Source: an uncultured Methanobrevibacter sp. (GTDB lineage Archaea > Methanobacteriota > Methanobacteria > Methanobacteriales > Methanobacteriaceae). Taken from it: DNA of 64,000 bases. Made by a program: the position numbers and the translations under genes. The notes under the pieces are model-generated. The model worked only from the letters and a program-made list of their open reading frames with translations, made no database searches and was not told the DNA's origin. The DNA lies in contig OMVY01000002.1 in the NCBI GenBank assembly GCA_900314635.1, positions 1 through 64,000 on the forward strand, given 5' to 3'. This document shows, in pieces, positions 9,578-17,788 of this stretch (position 1 is its first letter; every line of letters starts with the position of its first letter).

Positions 9578-9856
9578 TTAAATTTCCTTAAGCATTTGAA
9601 TAATATCATCCCTGCCATAACCTAATTTGATCAATAGAGATTTGATATTATCCCCGTCTTCCCAGTTAATTTCCTTCCAAGCTTTAAAATCATTGTTCAA
9701 TATGGCATTAATCAACAATTGCATGGTTATCAAATCATCGCTGTCAATAACCATTAATATCTCTTCAACACCATACTTGCCTTCTGTATCGATTAAATCA
9801 TATTTTCCGGTTTTTTCATCTTTTTTAACTATCGCACTATTAATTTTATATGGCAT
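9578..9856 (-). CDS. Conserved-looking small hypothetical protein
   Basis: 92 residues from the ATG at 9856; an upstream TTG at 9871 would add five residues but has no better ribosome-binding site (GGAAGTG sits before the ATG). Soluble, acidic. The N-terminal half reads as a short beta-sheet (INSAIVKKDEKTGKYDLID, EEILMVIDSDD) and the C-terminal half as helices (MQLLINAILNNDF, SLLIKLGYGRDDIIQMLKEI). No family recognised. It lies just upstream of carB on the same strand but the gap contains no shared signal. Confidence 0.6.
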   Translation of the reverse strand: MPYKINSAIVKKDEKTGKYDLIDTEGKYGVEEILMVIDSDDLITMQLLINAILNNDFKAWKEINWEDGDNIKSLLIKLGYGRDDIIQMLKEI

Positions 9857-9923
9857 GAAAACACTTCCCAATTATAAAACAATAATAAATTCAAAAAAAT
9901 AAAAAAATTGAGCATTAAAATGC

Positions 9924-12900
9924 TCAAATATCTCCAGCATATTCATTTAATGATTTTACTCCAATATCATTGGATTTGACTGCTTCAATAGCATTCAATG
10001 CAGCTCTTGCCCCTGCAAGAGTGGTTACATAAGGAATGCCCAGTTCAATAGCCAGACGTCTGATAATGTATCCATCCTCGCTTGCCTGTTTTCCATGAGG
10101 AGTATTGATTATCAAGTCTATTTCACCATTTAAAATTGCTTCCTTAATATTCGGTGTGCCTTGTGAAACCTTCTTGATTCTTTGAATAGGCACTTTGAAT
10201 ATTGAGTCGGCTGTTCCTTTGGTAGCTAATATGTCAAAGCCTAATCTATGAGCCTTCTCGGCAATTGGCTGAACTTTCTTCTTGTCCTGTTCCCTGACAC
10301 TCATGAATATTGTACCTTCTTTAGGCAGATCCATTCCCGCAGACAACTGGGACTTGTAGAAAGCCATACCAAAGTTTTCATCAATACCTATGCTTTCACC
10401 TGTGGATTTCATTTCAGGTCCAAGGACTGTATCAGCTTCCTGAATCTTCAAGAATGGGAAAACGGATTCCTTGACAGCAACATGGTGAATCTTGATTTCC
10501 TGAGTCAAGCCAAAGTCCTTCAATGTCTTGCCCATCATCAAAGATGTAGCTACTTTAGCAAGAGGAACACCTATAGCTTTGCTTACAAATGGAACGGTTC
10601 TTGATGCCCTTGGGTTTGCTTCAATAATGTAGACTTTTTCCTCATCAAGTTTGACAGCATATTGAATGTTCATCAATCCTATTACATCAAGTTCCAATGC
10701 AAGTTTTCTGGTGTTTTCCCTAATTACCTCAAGCAAGTGTTCAGGAACGGTCTGAGGAGGTATTACACAAGCGGAATCACCGGAGTGGATACCTGCTTCT
10801 TCAATATGCTCCATGATTCCTGCTATGAAAACATCCTCTCCATCACAAAGAAGATCAACATCAAGTTCAATAGCATCTTCAAGGAATTTATCTACAAGAA
10901 TAGGGTGTTCAGGAGAAACCTTTACCGCTTCCTTCATATATTCCTCAAGTTCATCGGTATCATAAACAATTTCCATTGCTCTTCCACCGATAACATATGA
11001 AGGACGTACGAGAACTGGGAATCCAATTCTTTCAGCAGCTTCTCGAGCCTCGTCAAATGAGTTTGCAAGACCATATGGAGCCTGGTAGATATTCAATTCG
11101 TTTAATACTTCAGTGAACCTCTCCCGGTCTTCAACTCTGTCAATGCTTTCATATGGAGTTCCTAAAATCTTTACTCCTGCTTTTGCAAGAGGCACGGACA
11201 GATTGATTGAAGTCTGGCCTCCGAATTGCACGATTACCCCTTCAATATCCTCCTGTTCGATAATTCCCATTATATCCTCAAAGGTTAGCGGTTCAAAGAA
11301 CAACTGATCGGAAACATCATAATCAGTACTTACTGTTTCAGGGTTGTTGTTTACCAGAATGGTTTCGATTCCAAGGTCTTTTAAAGCAAGGGATGAATGG
11401 ACACAGCAGTAATCAAATTCAATACCTTGTCCTATTCTAATTGGACCTGCACCTATAATCAGAATCTTCTTGTTTTGAGAGTTGATTACTTCGTTTCCTG
11501 CATCATAGGTACTGTAATAATATGGAGTCTTGGCTTCAAACTCAGCAGCGCATGTATCTACCATCTTATAGGATGGTTTAAGCTCGTACTTTTCACGCAA
11601 TGCCTTGACATCGCTTTCATCCATTCCTGAGAGAGCAGCAAGAGTGTAATCTGAGAAACCTAATTTTTTAGCCTTTAACAGGTAGTCCCTGTCATCCAAG
11701 GCATCTTTTGTAACTGTTGCTTCAAAATCAACTATGTTTTTGATTTTGTATATGAAGAATTCATCCATTTTAGTTAATTCAGCAAGATAAGGCACTTCCA
11801 TACCATCTTTCAATGCTGAGTACAGCTGGAATAATCTTTCATCTGTTGGGTTTGCAAGAGCATGTTCATCATATTCAACATATTCAAATCCATGAAGGCC
11901 GATATCCAATGAGCGAATGGATTTTTGAATTGCCTCCTCATAGGTTCTTCCGATAGCCATGACTTCACCGGTTGCCTTCATCTGAACGCCGATTTCACGG
12001 TTCACGCCTTTGAATTTGTCAAACGGCCATCTTGGGATTTTTACAACCACATAGTCAATAGCAGGCTCAAAAGAAGCAGGAGTCTCTTTTGTAATGTCAT
12101 TTTGGATTTCATCCAATGTAAGTCCGAGAGCTATTTTGGATGAGATTTTTGCAATAGGGTAACCTGTAGCTTTGGAAGCAAGGGCACTGCTTCTGCTTAC
12201 ACGAGGGTTTACCTCAATAATCTTATACTCGTTGGTTTCAGGATTCAAAGCAAATTGAATGTTGCATCCGCCTCTAATTCCCAAAGCTCTTATAATTTTG
12301 ATGGATGCATCTCTAAGTCTTTGATATACATCATCAGGAAGGTTTAAAATAGGAGCGACTACGATACTATCTCCTGTATGGACACCCATAGGGTCCACGT
12401 TTTCCATACTACAAATAATGATACAGGTATCGTTTTTATCTCTCATGACCTCGAATTCTATTTCCTTCCAGCCAAGAACTGATTCATCTATCAATACCTG
12501 ATTAATGAAACTCATGTCGAGTCCGTGGTTTGCAATTTCAATAAGCTCTTCTTTGTTGTGAGCTATTCCTCCACCAGTACCTCCAAGGGTGAATGCAGGT
12601 CTGACGATAACAGGATAGCCAATATCTTCAACAGCTTCCAATGCTTCATCAATGGATTCAACAGCATGACATTTTGGAATAGGCTCGTTCAATCTGTCCA
12701 TGAAATTGGCAAACAGGTCCCTGTCTTCCACATCAGCAATGGTTTTGACATCGGACCCTAAAACTCGAACCCCATTAAGCAGTCCTTTTTCTCCAAGTTC
12801 TGTTGCAATGTTCAAACCAGTCTGTCCTCCCATGGTTGGAAGAATCGCATCAACATTTTCCTTTTCAATGATTTGAGCTACAAGCTCTGCAGTCAAAGGT

Positions 12901-13100
12901 TCTGTGTAGACAGTATCCGCCATATCTATATCTGTTTGAATAGTAGCAGGATTACTGTTAACAAGCACGGTCTCCAAACCTTCCTCCCTCAGGGATTTGC
13001 AGGCTTGAGATCCAGAGTAATCGAACTCTGCAGCCTGACCGATTTGAATCGGCCCAGAACCAATTATAAGTACTTTATTAATATCCTTATCAACAGGCAT
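9924..13100 (-). CDS. carB: Carbamoyl-phosphate synthase large subunit
   Basis: 1058 residues, full length. Two ATP-grasp synthetase halves are visible: the first begins VLIIGSGPIQIGQAAEFDYSG and the second, near residue 550, ILIIGAGPIRIGQGIEFDYC. An oligomerisation region joins them, and a C-terminal MGS-like domain starts at about residue 930 (GTIFMSVREQDKKK). The enzyme uses bicarbonate, ammonia from CarA and two ATP to make carbamoyl phosphate for arginine and pyrimidines. It follows carA by 169 bp on the same strand. ATG start with GAGAGGATAT. Confidence 0.97.
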   Translation of the reverse strand: MPVDKDINKVLIIGSGPIQIGQAAEFDYSGSQACKSLREEGLETVLVNSNPATIQTDIDMADTVYTEPLTAELVAQIIEKENVDAILPTMGGQTGLNIATELGEKGLLNGVRVLGSDVKTIADVEDRDLFANFMDRLNEPIPKCHAVESIDEALEAVEDIGYPVIVRPAFTLGGTGGGIAHNKEELIEIANHGLDMSFINQVLIDESVLGWKEIEFEVMRDKNDTCIIICSMENVDPMGVHTGDSIVVAPILNLPDDVYQRLRDASIKIIRALGIRGGCNIQFALNPETNEYKIIEVNPRVSRSSALASKATGYPIAKISSKIALGLTLDEIQNDITKETPASFEPAIDYVVVKIPRWPFDKFKGVNREIGVQMKATGEVMAIGRTYEEAIQKSIRSLDIGLHGFEYVEYDEHALANPTDERLFQLYSALKDGMEVPYLAELTKMDEFFIYKIKNIVDFEATVTKDALDDRDYLLKAKKLGFSDYTLAALSGMDESDVKALREKYELKPSYKMVDTCAAEFEAKTPYYYSTYDAGNEVINSQNKKILIIGAGPIRIGQGIEFDYCCVHSSLALKDLGIETILVNNNPETVSTDYDVSDQLFFEPLTFEDIMGIIEQEDIEGVIVQFGGQTSINLSVPLAKAGVKILGTPYESIDRVEDRERFTEVLNELNIYQAPYGLANSFDEAREAAERIGFPVLVRPSYVIGGRAMEIVYDTDELEEYMKEAVKVSPEHPILVDKFLEDAIELDVDLLCDGEDVFIAGIMEHIEEAGIHSGDSACVIPPQTVPEHLLEVIRENTRKLALELDVIGLMNIQYAVKLDEEKVYIIEANPRASRTVPFVSKAIGVPLAKVATSLMMGKTLKDFGLTQEIKIHHVAVKESVFPFLKIQEADTVLGPEMKSTGESIGIDENFGMAFYKSQLSAGMDLPKEGTIFMSVREQDKKKVQPIAEKAHRLGFDILATKGTADSIFKVPIQRIKKVSQGTPNIKEAILNGEIDLIINTPHGKQASEDGYIIRRLAIELGIPYVTTLAGARAALNAIEAVKSNDIGVKSLNEYAGDI

Positions 13101-13269
13101 TATATCCTCTCTTTAATCTCTTAAACAATAAATATAAATTATAATCAATCTAAAAACACAATGATGACATTATTTTGATAGTGAGTTTTATTTGATTTTA
13201 AGTTTACTTTTAATTTTTTTGAATTTTTAATCATGAATCTTTATACTATACCTTTAATTTTCACAGAAA

Positions 13270-14349
13270 CTAATACTTTTTAATGGTCTCAACAAACTCA
13301 TCAAATAAGACATTTGTATCGGTAGGACCAGGACCCGCTTCAGGGTGATACTGAATAGTTCGAAGAGGCAGTTCCTTATGAGTGAAACCTTCAGGAGTGC
13401 CGTCGTTTAAGTTTATTTGAGTTAATTCAAGATCGCTGTCCTTTAATGAGTCTGGATCAATACAGAAACCATGGTTCTGCTCGGTAATGAATACTTTTCC
13501 TGTTTTCAAATCTTTTACAGGCTGGTTTGCTCCTCTGTGACCAAATTTCATCTTATATGTTGTTGCTCCAAATGCTTTGGCGATTACCTGCTGACCGAGG
13601 CAGATTCCGAAAATTGGGAATTTTTCAACCAGCTTTTCCACATTTTCGATTGTGCTTGTAAGTCTTTCAGGGTTTCCAGGACCTGATGATACCATCAAAC
13701 CATCCACACCATAATCCAAAATTGTTTGATAATCAGTATCATATGGGAATAATGCAACGCCTACTCCTCGGCTTAAATAGTTTGTAATCATGTTCTTTTT
13801 AACACCGCAGTCAATAATAGCCACAGTCTTGTCAAAATCACCATAGGTCACAAGTTCCTTGGTTGATACTTGAGGAACCAGATCCCGATCGATGATTGAT
13901 TTCTGATTTTTAGCCATTGCCACAAGCTCGTCATCATCAATGTCTTCGGTAGTCAATGCGCTTTTCATTGAACCTTTCTCACGAATTCTCAAAGTGAGGT
14001 CCCTTGTATCCACACCGCTGATTCCAGGTACTTCAAACTCTTTTAAAAATTCATCCAAAGTCTTTTGAGCACCGAATTGGGACACGTTTTTACAGACTTC
14101 CCTTACAACAAATCCTTCAACCTGCACGGTTTTGGATTGATACCAGTCTTCACTTACTCCATGGTTTCCTTCCAGAGGGTAAGTGGACATTAAAATTTGT
14201 CCTTTAAATGAAGGGTCGGTTAATGATTCAGTGTAACCACTCATACCAGTTGAAAATGCGAGTTCTCCAACAGTCGTAGTTTCATGACCGAATGCTTCAC
14301 CTTTAAGAACAGTTCCATCTTCCAAAGCTATTTTCGCCTCATTTCCCAT
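13270..14349 (-). CDS. carA: Carbamoyl-phosphate synthase small (glutaminase) subunit
   Basis: 359 residues. N-terminal CPSase domain (LEDGTVLKGEAFG) and C-terminal class I glutamine amidotransferase: the nucleophile is in FGICLGQQVIAKAFG near residue 250 and the catalytic His-Glu pair in IQYHPEAGPGPTDT near residue 337. It supplies ammonia from glutamine to CarB, whose gene follows. The order carA-carB with a 169-bp gap suggests cotranscription. ATG start behind GGTGATTTA. Confidence 0.97.
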   Translation of the reverse strand: MGNEAKIALEDGTVLKGEAFGHETTTVGELAFSTGMSGYTESLTDPSFKGQILMSTYPLEGNHGVSEDWYQSKTVQVEGFVVREVCKNVSQFGAQKTLDEFLKEFEVPGISGVDTRDLTLRIREKGSMKSALTTEDIDDDELVAMAKNQKSIIDRDLVPQVSTKELVTYGDFDKTVAIIDCGVKKNMITNYLSRGVGVALFPYDTDYQTILDYGVDGLMVSSGPGNPERLTSTIENVEKLVEKFPIFGICLGQQVIAKAFGATTYKMKFGHRGANQPVKDLKTGKVFITEQNHGFCIDPDSLKDSDLELTQINLNDGTPEGFTHKELPLRTIQYHPEAGPGPTDTNVLFDEFVETIKKY

Positions 14350-14844
14350 TAAATCACCATTCTAATATTCTCTCATTGTATTTTTGCAGATAATTAATTT
14401 GAAAAAATTATAAAAAATTCAAATAATTAATAAAAAGGATTATTAAATAATTTTAAAACTATTTTAATCCATCTTTAATACTTATGTTTTTTATTAAATT
14501 TAAATGATTCTATCATGCATTTAAATGAAATTTATCCAATTCCAGAATTAAAAATACATAAATATTTCATCATAATAATATATTTGAAAAATTAAATATT
14601 TTAAATTAACTATTGAAAAATGCAAAAAGAAAAGATGGGAAAAATCTAAAAAATAAAAACCTTGCACAAAATTTAAAAAAAGTGAAAAACTTAGAAAAAA
14701 TCTAAAAAAGAACACGATATAAAAAGTCTAAAAAAAACACATTATAAAAAGTCTAAAAAGAACACAATAAAAAACATAATAATCTAGAAAAAATTGTAAA
14801 AACTTAAAAAAAAGAAGAAAATTTAAGAGCTTTTAAAAAAAAGC
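14350..14844. other. A-rich spacer with degenerate repeats
   Basis: Upstream of carA. The segment 14690-14775 repeats a degenerate unit of about 32 nt built on AAAAAGTCTAAAAA plus ACAC. No gene is visible; the carA promoter must lie near 14375-14420. Confidence 0.55.
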
Positions 14845-15201
14845 TCATATAAAATAGTAGTCCCTGTCTTCATTCGGAAACTCCTCCTCAAAGAGCCCAT
14901 TAAACTCTTCAAAGAAGGTGTCCGCAATGAATGCTGCTGGATAACGAGGCTTGAAATGATCAAGCCTTCTTCCAAAAACATCCTCAAAGCTGGAATCAGG
15001 GTATAAAACAGCTTCAATTTCATCAAATGACAGACCATTTTTTGCAAATAAATCGATAATGGCCACTTTAACCAAATCGATTTCCAGGGATTTATCGCCA
15101 TTTTCATCTCTAGATTTCTCTTCGGTGTGGAAACCACCGTTTCCACACTCTTCTCTTTCAACAACAACTTTTATTTCTATTTTAATTACTGCTTCTTTCA
15201 T
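14845..15201 (-). CDS. Unknown small acidic protein
   Basis: 118 residues from ATG at 15201; a TTG seven codons upstream is an alternative. Order: a beta-rich N-terminus (KEAVIKIEIKVVVERE), a Gly/Glu linker with a Cys (ECGNGGFHTEEKSRDENG), then a helical half (KVAIIDLFAKNGLSFDEIEAVL) ending in an acidic, aromatic tail (EEFPNEDRDYYFI). No family recognised. It begins about 26 bp downstream of the three-way-junction element at 15227-15274, which would be in its 5' leader. It belongs to the minus-strand block of unfamiliar genes around tfb. Confidence 0.65.
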   Translation of the reverse strand: MKEAVIKIEIKVVVEREECGNGGFHTEEKSRDENGDKSLEIDLVKVAIIDLFAKNGLSFDEIEAVLYPDSSFEDVFGRRLDHFKPRYPAAFIADTFFEEFNGLFEEEFPNEDRDYYFI

Positions 15202-15226
15202 AATAATCTCTAATATATCCAAGTTC

Positions 15227-15274
15227 GACTAAACTTATGCCCAGCATAAGCAAACTAAAAAGTTTGATTCAGTC
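15227..15274 (-). ncRNA. Three-way-junction RNA-like element in a 5' leader
   Basis: Read on the minus strand, an outer stem GACTGAA/TTTAGTC (7 pairs, one G-U) encloses two perfect hairpins: CAAACT-tttt-AGTTTG and CTTATGC-tgg-GCATAAG. On the plus strand the same outer pair becomes A-C, so the structure fits a minus-strand RNA. It lies directly upstream of the 118-aa gene and just downstream of one GTTGTAACG box. It is a candidate cis-regulatory leader or independent small RNA. No known riboswitch class is recognised. Confidence 0.45.
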
Positions 15275-15278
15275 TAGG

Positions 15279-15301
15279 CATTAATTAGTTGTAACGGTTT
15301 T
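15279..15301. repeat. GTTGTAACG box, copy 1
   Basis: Twenty-three-nt element with core GTTGTAACG and flank CATTAA...TTTT. Shared with 17736-17758 and 19040-19062 and not noticed elsewhere in the window. On the minus strand it lies upstream of the 118-aa gene and its structured leader. Confidence 0.65.
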
Positions 15302-15318
15302 AAAAAAAAAAATTCTAT

Positions 15319-15341
15319 AAAAAAAGAGCTTTGAAAAGCCC
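15319..15341 (-). terminator. Intrinsic-type terminator after the zinc-finger gene
   Basis: Minus strand: GGGCTTT-tc-AAAGCTC hairpin (7 pairs, one G-U) followed directly by seven T. It lies 41 bp beyond the stop of the 96-aa gene. Confidence 0.6.
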
Positions 15342-15382
15342 TGAAAAATTCAACTCAAATTAAAAAAAATAAATAGCTGGAA

Positions 15383-15673
15383 TCATGCGATTCCAAGCCT
15401 TTTCATCTCTTTTCGAATAGAGATCATTTCTTCATGGAAATCCTCTTTTCTTTTGCAGCTGCAGCTTGTGCCTTTAGAGCCCAGAACTGTAAGCGCTTCA
15501 GTCGAGGTATTCCATGTCTTCTTTTTATAATAATGTTTCATTCTACGATTTCGGCCTTTTTCTCTTCGACCTTCTCTCTTGCAGTGTTCACAGCAGTATT
15601 TATTATTAGGACTGCTTGGTGTAAACTGCTTACCGCACCAAGCACATTTCTTAGTATTCTTTGCAATAAACAT
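15383..15673 (-). CDS. Small Cys-rich zinc-finger protein
   Basis: 96 residues. A four-Cys zinc finger occupies residues 10-35: KCAWCGKQF, then KYCCEHCKREGRR. A very basic stretch follows (GRNRRMKHYYKKK), which would suit nucleic-acid binding, then a second Cys pair (TSCSCKR) and a charged C-terminal helix. No close family recognised; small proteins with this finger occur in archaeal and viral genomes. The ATG has no Shine-Dalgarno, and a TATA-like run (TTTTTATAG) sits just before it, so the mRNA may be leaderless or the start different. It lies downstream of duplicated element copy A. Confidence 0.65.
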   Translation of the reverse strand: MFIAKNTKKCAWCGKQFTPSSPNNKYCCEHCKREGRREKGRNRRMKHYYKKKTWNTSTEALTVLGSKGTSCSCKRKEDFHEEMISIRKEMKRLGIA

Positions 15674-15819
15674 GTTCGCTATAAAAAATCTAATTCAACA
15701 ATCATTTTCCTATAGTCTATTTATTATCTCAGAATGCTACTTACCTCCAAATATAAAAATCGTAAAAAGTCAAATCTCACTCAGTTATAGTTTCCATCAA
15801 ATGATCATGGTCCTCTTTA

Positions 15820-15970
15820 AAAAAATTAGTTCGACTTTCAAGGGCGGGCCTGGTGTGTGCATTATTTGACCCCTGGCAATGTTTTATGGTTGACGACTAT
15901 TGGTGAAAAAAATAAATAAATAAGTCATCAATATAATGTATGTTATTCATAATATTTAAATTTTTTGGTC
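15820..15970 (-). ncRNA. Duplicated intergenic element, copy A (candidate small RNA)
   Basis: Copy A of a pair with 18855-19000. Both start, on the minus strand, with the identical promoter core ACCAAAAAATTTAAATA (here 15953-15969), then TATGAA-AACATA. After a variable part both share TAGTCG, ACCATAAA, ACATT-CCA and GCACACACCA with CCC just beyond. Copy A ends in a run of seven T near 15822-15828, suggesting a transcript of about 110 nt. No start codon serves the conserved part. Lies between tfb and the zinc-finger gene. Confidence 0.5.
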
Positions 15971-15984
15971 ATTATACCATCAAA

Positions 15985-16899
15985 TTAAATAACTCCAACT
16001 GCAAGAGATTCGGATATTTCCTTGTACCTGTTTCTCAAGGTAACCTCGGTTATACCTGCAACTTTGGCAATCTCGCTTTGGGTTTTTCTTTCTCCAAGCA
16101 AGGTTGCGCCGATATATAGAGTAGCTGCAGCTATCGCTGTTGGAGCCTTGCCTGAAGTCAGACCTGTGTTCTGGAATTGATTTACAATCTCAATAGATTT
16201 GCTTTCCACAGCTCCGGATAGATTGAGAGCGCTTGCAAACCTTGGAATATAATCCGCTGGTGATGAAGGTGAGACCTTGAGATTCAATTGCCTGTTCAAG
16301 AATCTGTAGGTTCTTCCAATTTCTTTTTTAGAAGCATTTGAAACCTCTGCAATCTCTTCCAAGCTACGTGGAACCTTTGCTCTTCTGCAGGCTGCATAAA
16401 TGCTGCTTGATACAACAGAATCTATGCTGCGTCCTCGGATGAGATCCTGTTTGACAGCACTCCTGTAAATAACTGAAGCTTCCTCTCTAACGCTTTTAGG
16501 AAGGGAGAGATTTGAAGATTTTCTATCAAGTTCGCTTAGCGCAATAGCTAGATTTCTCTCAATTCCATTTGAGACCCTAATCCTGTTTTGCCATTTTCTC
16601 AAACGATACCACTGGGACCTTTTATCAGAGGAAATAGCTCTTCCATTGGAATCCACATTTCTGAAATCGATATCTGTAGTCAAACCGCCGTCATGTTTTC
16701 TATTGGTCATTGGCGCTCCAGTCCTTGCTCTTTTAGCCATTTGTTCATTATCAAATGCTCTCCATTCAGGACCTTCATCAATCAAATTGCTCTCAACAAC
16801 CAAACCGCAGCAATTGCATACCAGTTCAGCTCTTTGTTCATCTTGTGTAAACTCTATTGACCCACATTCAGGGCATACTGTATCTAAACTATTATTCAT
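15985..16899 (-). CDS. tfb: Transcription initiation factor B
   Basis: 304 residues, complete. The N-terminal zinc ribbon CPECGSIEF...CNCCGLVV spans residues 9-35. The B-reader/linker [20 protein letters not shown] lies around residue 92. Two cyclin folds follow, and the C-terminal helix-turn-helix [17 protein letters not shown] contacts the BRE. TFB recruits RNA polymerase to TBP-bound promoters. All expected parts are present, so this is a functional TFB; whether it is the only copy cannot be told. ATG start behind CAGGTGA. It sits amid the unusual repeat-bearing block, which raises the question of whether it reads those promoters. Confidence 0.96.
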   Translation of the reverse strand: MNNSLDTVCPECGSIEFTQDEQRAELVCNCCGLVVESNLIDEGPEWRAFDNEQMAKRARTGAPMTNRKHDGGLTTDIDFRNVDSNGRAISSDKRSQWYRLRKWQNRIRVSNGIERNLAIALSELDRKSSNLSLPKSVREEASVIYRSAVKQDLIRGRSIDSVVSSSIYAACRRAKVPRSLEEIAEVSNASKKEIGRTYRFLNRQLNLKVSPSSPADYIPRFASALNLSGAVESKSIEIVNQFQNTGLTSGKAPTAIAAATLYIGATLLGERKTQSEIAKVAGITEVTLRNRYKEISESLAVGVI

Positions 16900-16989
16900 A
16901 TTTCACCTGATTCTTTATAATTCAACAATTTTATTGATTTCATTATTATTTTATGATTTTGATAATATGGAGGAATTATGGCTATGGGA

Positions 16990-17100
16990 AAATCCCCCTT
17001 TTATTCTCCCATAAGCCAAATAAGGGAAAGTCACCCCCTAACTCTCCCATAAAACTAAAAATTAAGGAAAACCATCCCCTAGTTTTCCCATAAGCTTTTT
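16990..17100 (-). repeat. Imperfect tandem repeat of a gene 3' end (3 copies)
   Basis: The sequence around the stop of the 95-aa gene (TTATGGGAAAACTAGGGG on the minus strand) recurs twice more downstream at 38-41-bp spacing, with TATGGGA cores at about 17085, 17044 and 17006. Each copy preserves an LWE(N/S)-like frame. A further inverted TATGGGA (16984-16990 on the plus strand) can pair with the last copy as a hairpin. Confidence 0.6.
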
Positions 17101-17366
17101 ACAACCACATTTATTTCATTAACAGCTATTACAACAACAAGCTCTTTTCCTGGATTGAACTGGGATGGATAAAATAGCTTAAATGCATTGGCAAAATCAC
17201 CTGGAACTATTTCAATCGGATCAAAATTAAAAAGCATATTCTTAACAAATTCCTTGTTTATAAGTCTCTGACCGCTCCTTTTGTTGGAGTGATGAGAAAA
17301 GACAAGGTCTTTCTCATCCAGATTCTGAAGCAGAAAATCCACATCTCCACAATTGTATATCATCAT
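17079..17366 (-). CDS. DUF4258-like small protein (possible toxin-type)
   Basis: 95 residues. The segment FSHHSNKRSGQRLINKEFV followed by a short sheet ending ELVVVIAVNEINVVVKSLW resembles DUF4258-type proteins (helix with FS-H...R motif, then strands), a fold group that includes toxin-like and uncharacterised members. That resemblance is from pattern memory and uncertain. It follows the 88-aa gene by 13 bp, with its GGGGTGAT ribosome-binding site in the gap, so the two form an operon of toxin-antitoxin size. Its 3' end is tandemly repeated in the spacer. Confidence 0.6.
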   Translation of the reverse strand: MMIYNCGDVDFLLQNLDEKDLVFSHHSNKRSGQRLINKEFVKNMLFNFDPIEIVPGDFANAFKLFYPSQFNPGKELVVVIAVNEINVVVKSLWEN

Positions 17367-17379
17367 ATCACCCCTATAT

Positions 17380-17646
17380 CTAACCTTTTAATGTTATAGT
17401 GTATTTTGATGGTCCATCTGTTTTTGAATGCTCTACAGTGATTTTAACAAAGGCTCCTATGAAATTTTCCAAACCTTTAACGGTACAGCAGAATAGGGCC
17501 TCTTCATCATCAGGGCTTTTATCAAGCAGCCTGCATAGGCATATGCCCTCATGAACCTGTCTGATTACTTCACATTCTATTGGAGAATTTTGACTTACAA
17601 ATAAGAATTTAACACTTTTTCTATTCATTCTATCCATTTTACTCAT
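17380..17646 (-). CDS. Unknown small beta-rich protein
   Basis: 88 residues, basic N-terminus (MSKMDRMNRKSVKFLFVSQ), then alternating strands: CEVIRQVHEGICLCRLLD, EEALFCCTVKGLENFIGAFVKITVEH, KYTITLKG. The pattern suggests a small barrel such as an OB or TRAM-like fold, but no family was recognised. First gene of a two-gene unit with the DUF4258-like protein. The DNA just upstream (17650-17710) carries a possible broken 19-codon leader ORF and a GTTGTAACG box. Confidence 0.6.
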   Translation of the reverse strand: MSKMDRMNRKSVKFLFVSQNSPIECEVIRQVHEGICLCRLLDKSPDDEEALFCCTVKGLENFIGAFVKITVEHSKTDGPSKYTITLKG

Positions 17647-17649
17647 GAT

Positions 17650-17710
17650 TTAAACCTTTAAATTTTTTAATAACTCGTCAACAATCTTTTTTAATTCTTC
17701 ACTCGTTCAT
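17650..17710 (-). pseudogene. Possible frameshifted 19-codon leader ORF
   Basis: Minus strand: ATGAACGAGTGAAGAA. Removing one A after ATG gives M-T-S-E-E followed by LKKIVDELLKNLKV and a stop 4 nt before the ATG of the 88-aa gene. As written, the ATG frame stops after three codons. A GAGGTGA motif lies about 20 bp upstream. It may be chance. Confidence 0.25.
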
Positions 17711-17735
17711 TAAATCAAATCTCAATTCACCTCGG

Positions 17736-17758
17736 CATAATATAGTTGTAACGCTTTT
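17736..17758. repeat. GTTGTAACG box, copy 2
   Basis: Core TAGTTGTAACGCTTTT. On the minus strand it reads AAAAGCGTTACAAC within a TATAAAAGCG context, between the end of the acidic-repeat gene and the 88-aa gene, about 90 bp before the latter's start. Confidence 0.65.
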
Positions 17759-17788
17759 ATAGCGCATTGATTTAAAAAATTAAAAAAT

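Noticed and set aside
14823-15167. 114-codon minus ORF overlapping the 118-aa gene
   Set aside because: Other frame of the same DNA; poorer composition and no ribosome-binding site.
15434-15869. Plus-strand ORFs over the zinc-finger gene and element A
   Set aside because: Antisense to a protein with a clear Cys4 finger; no ribosome-binding site.
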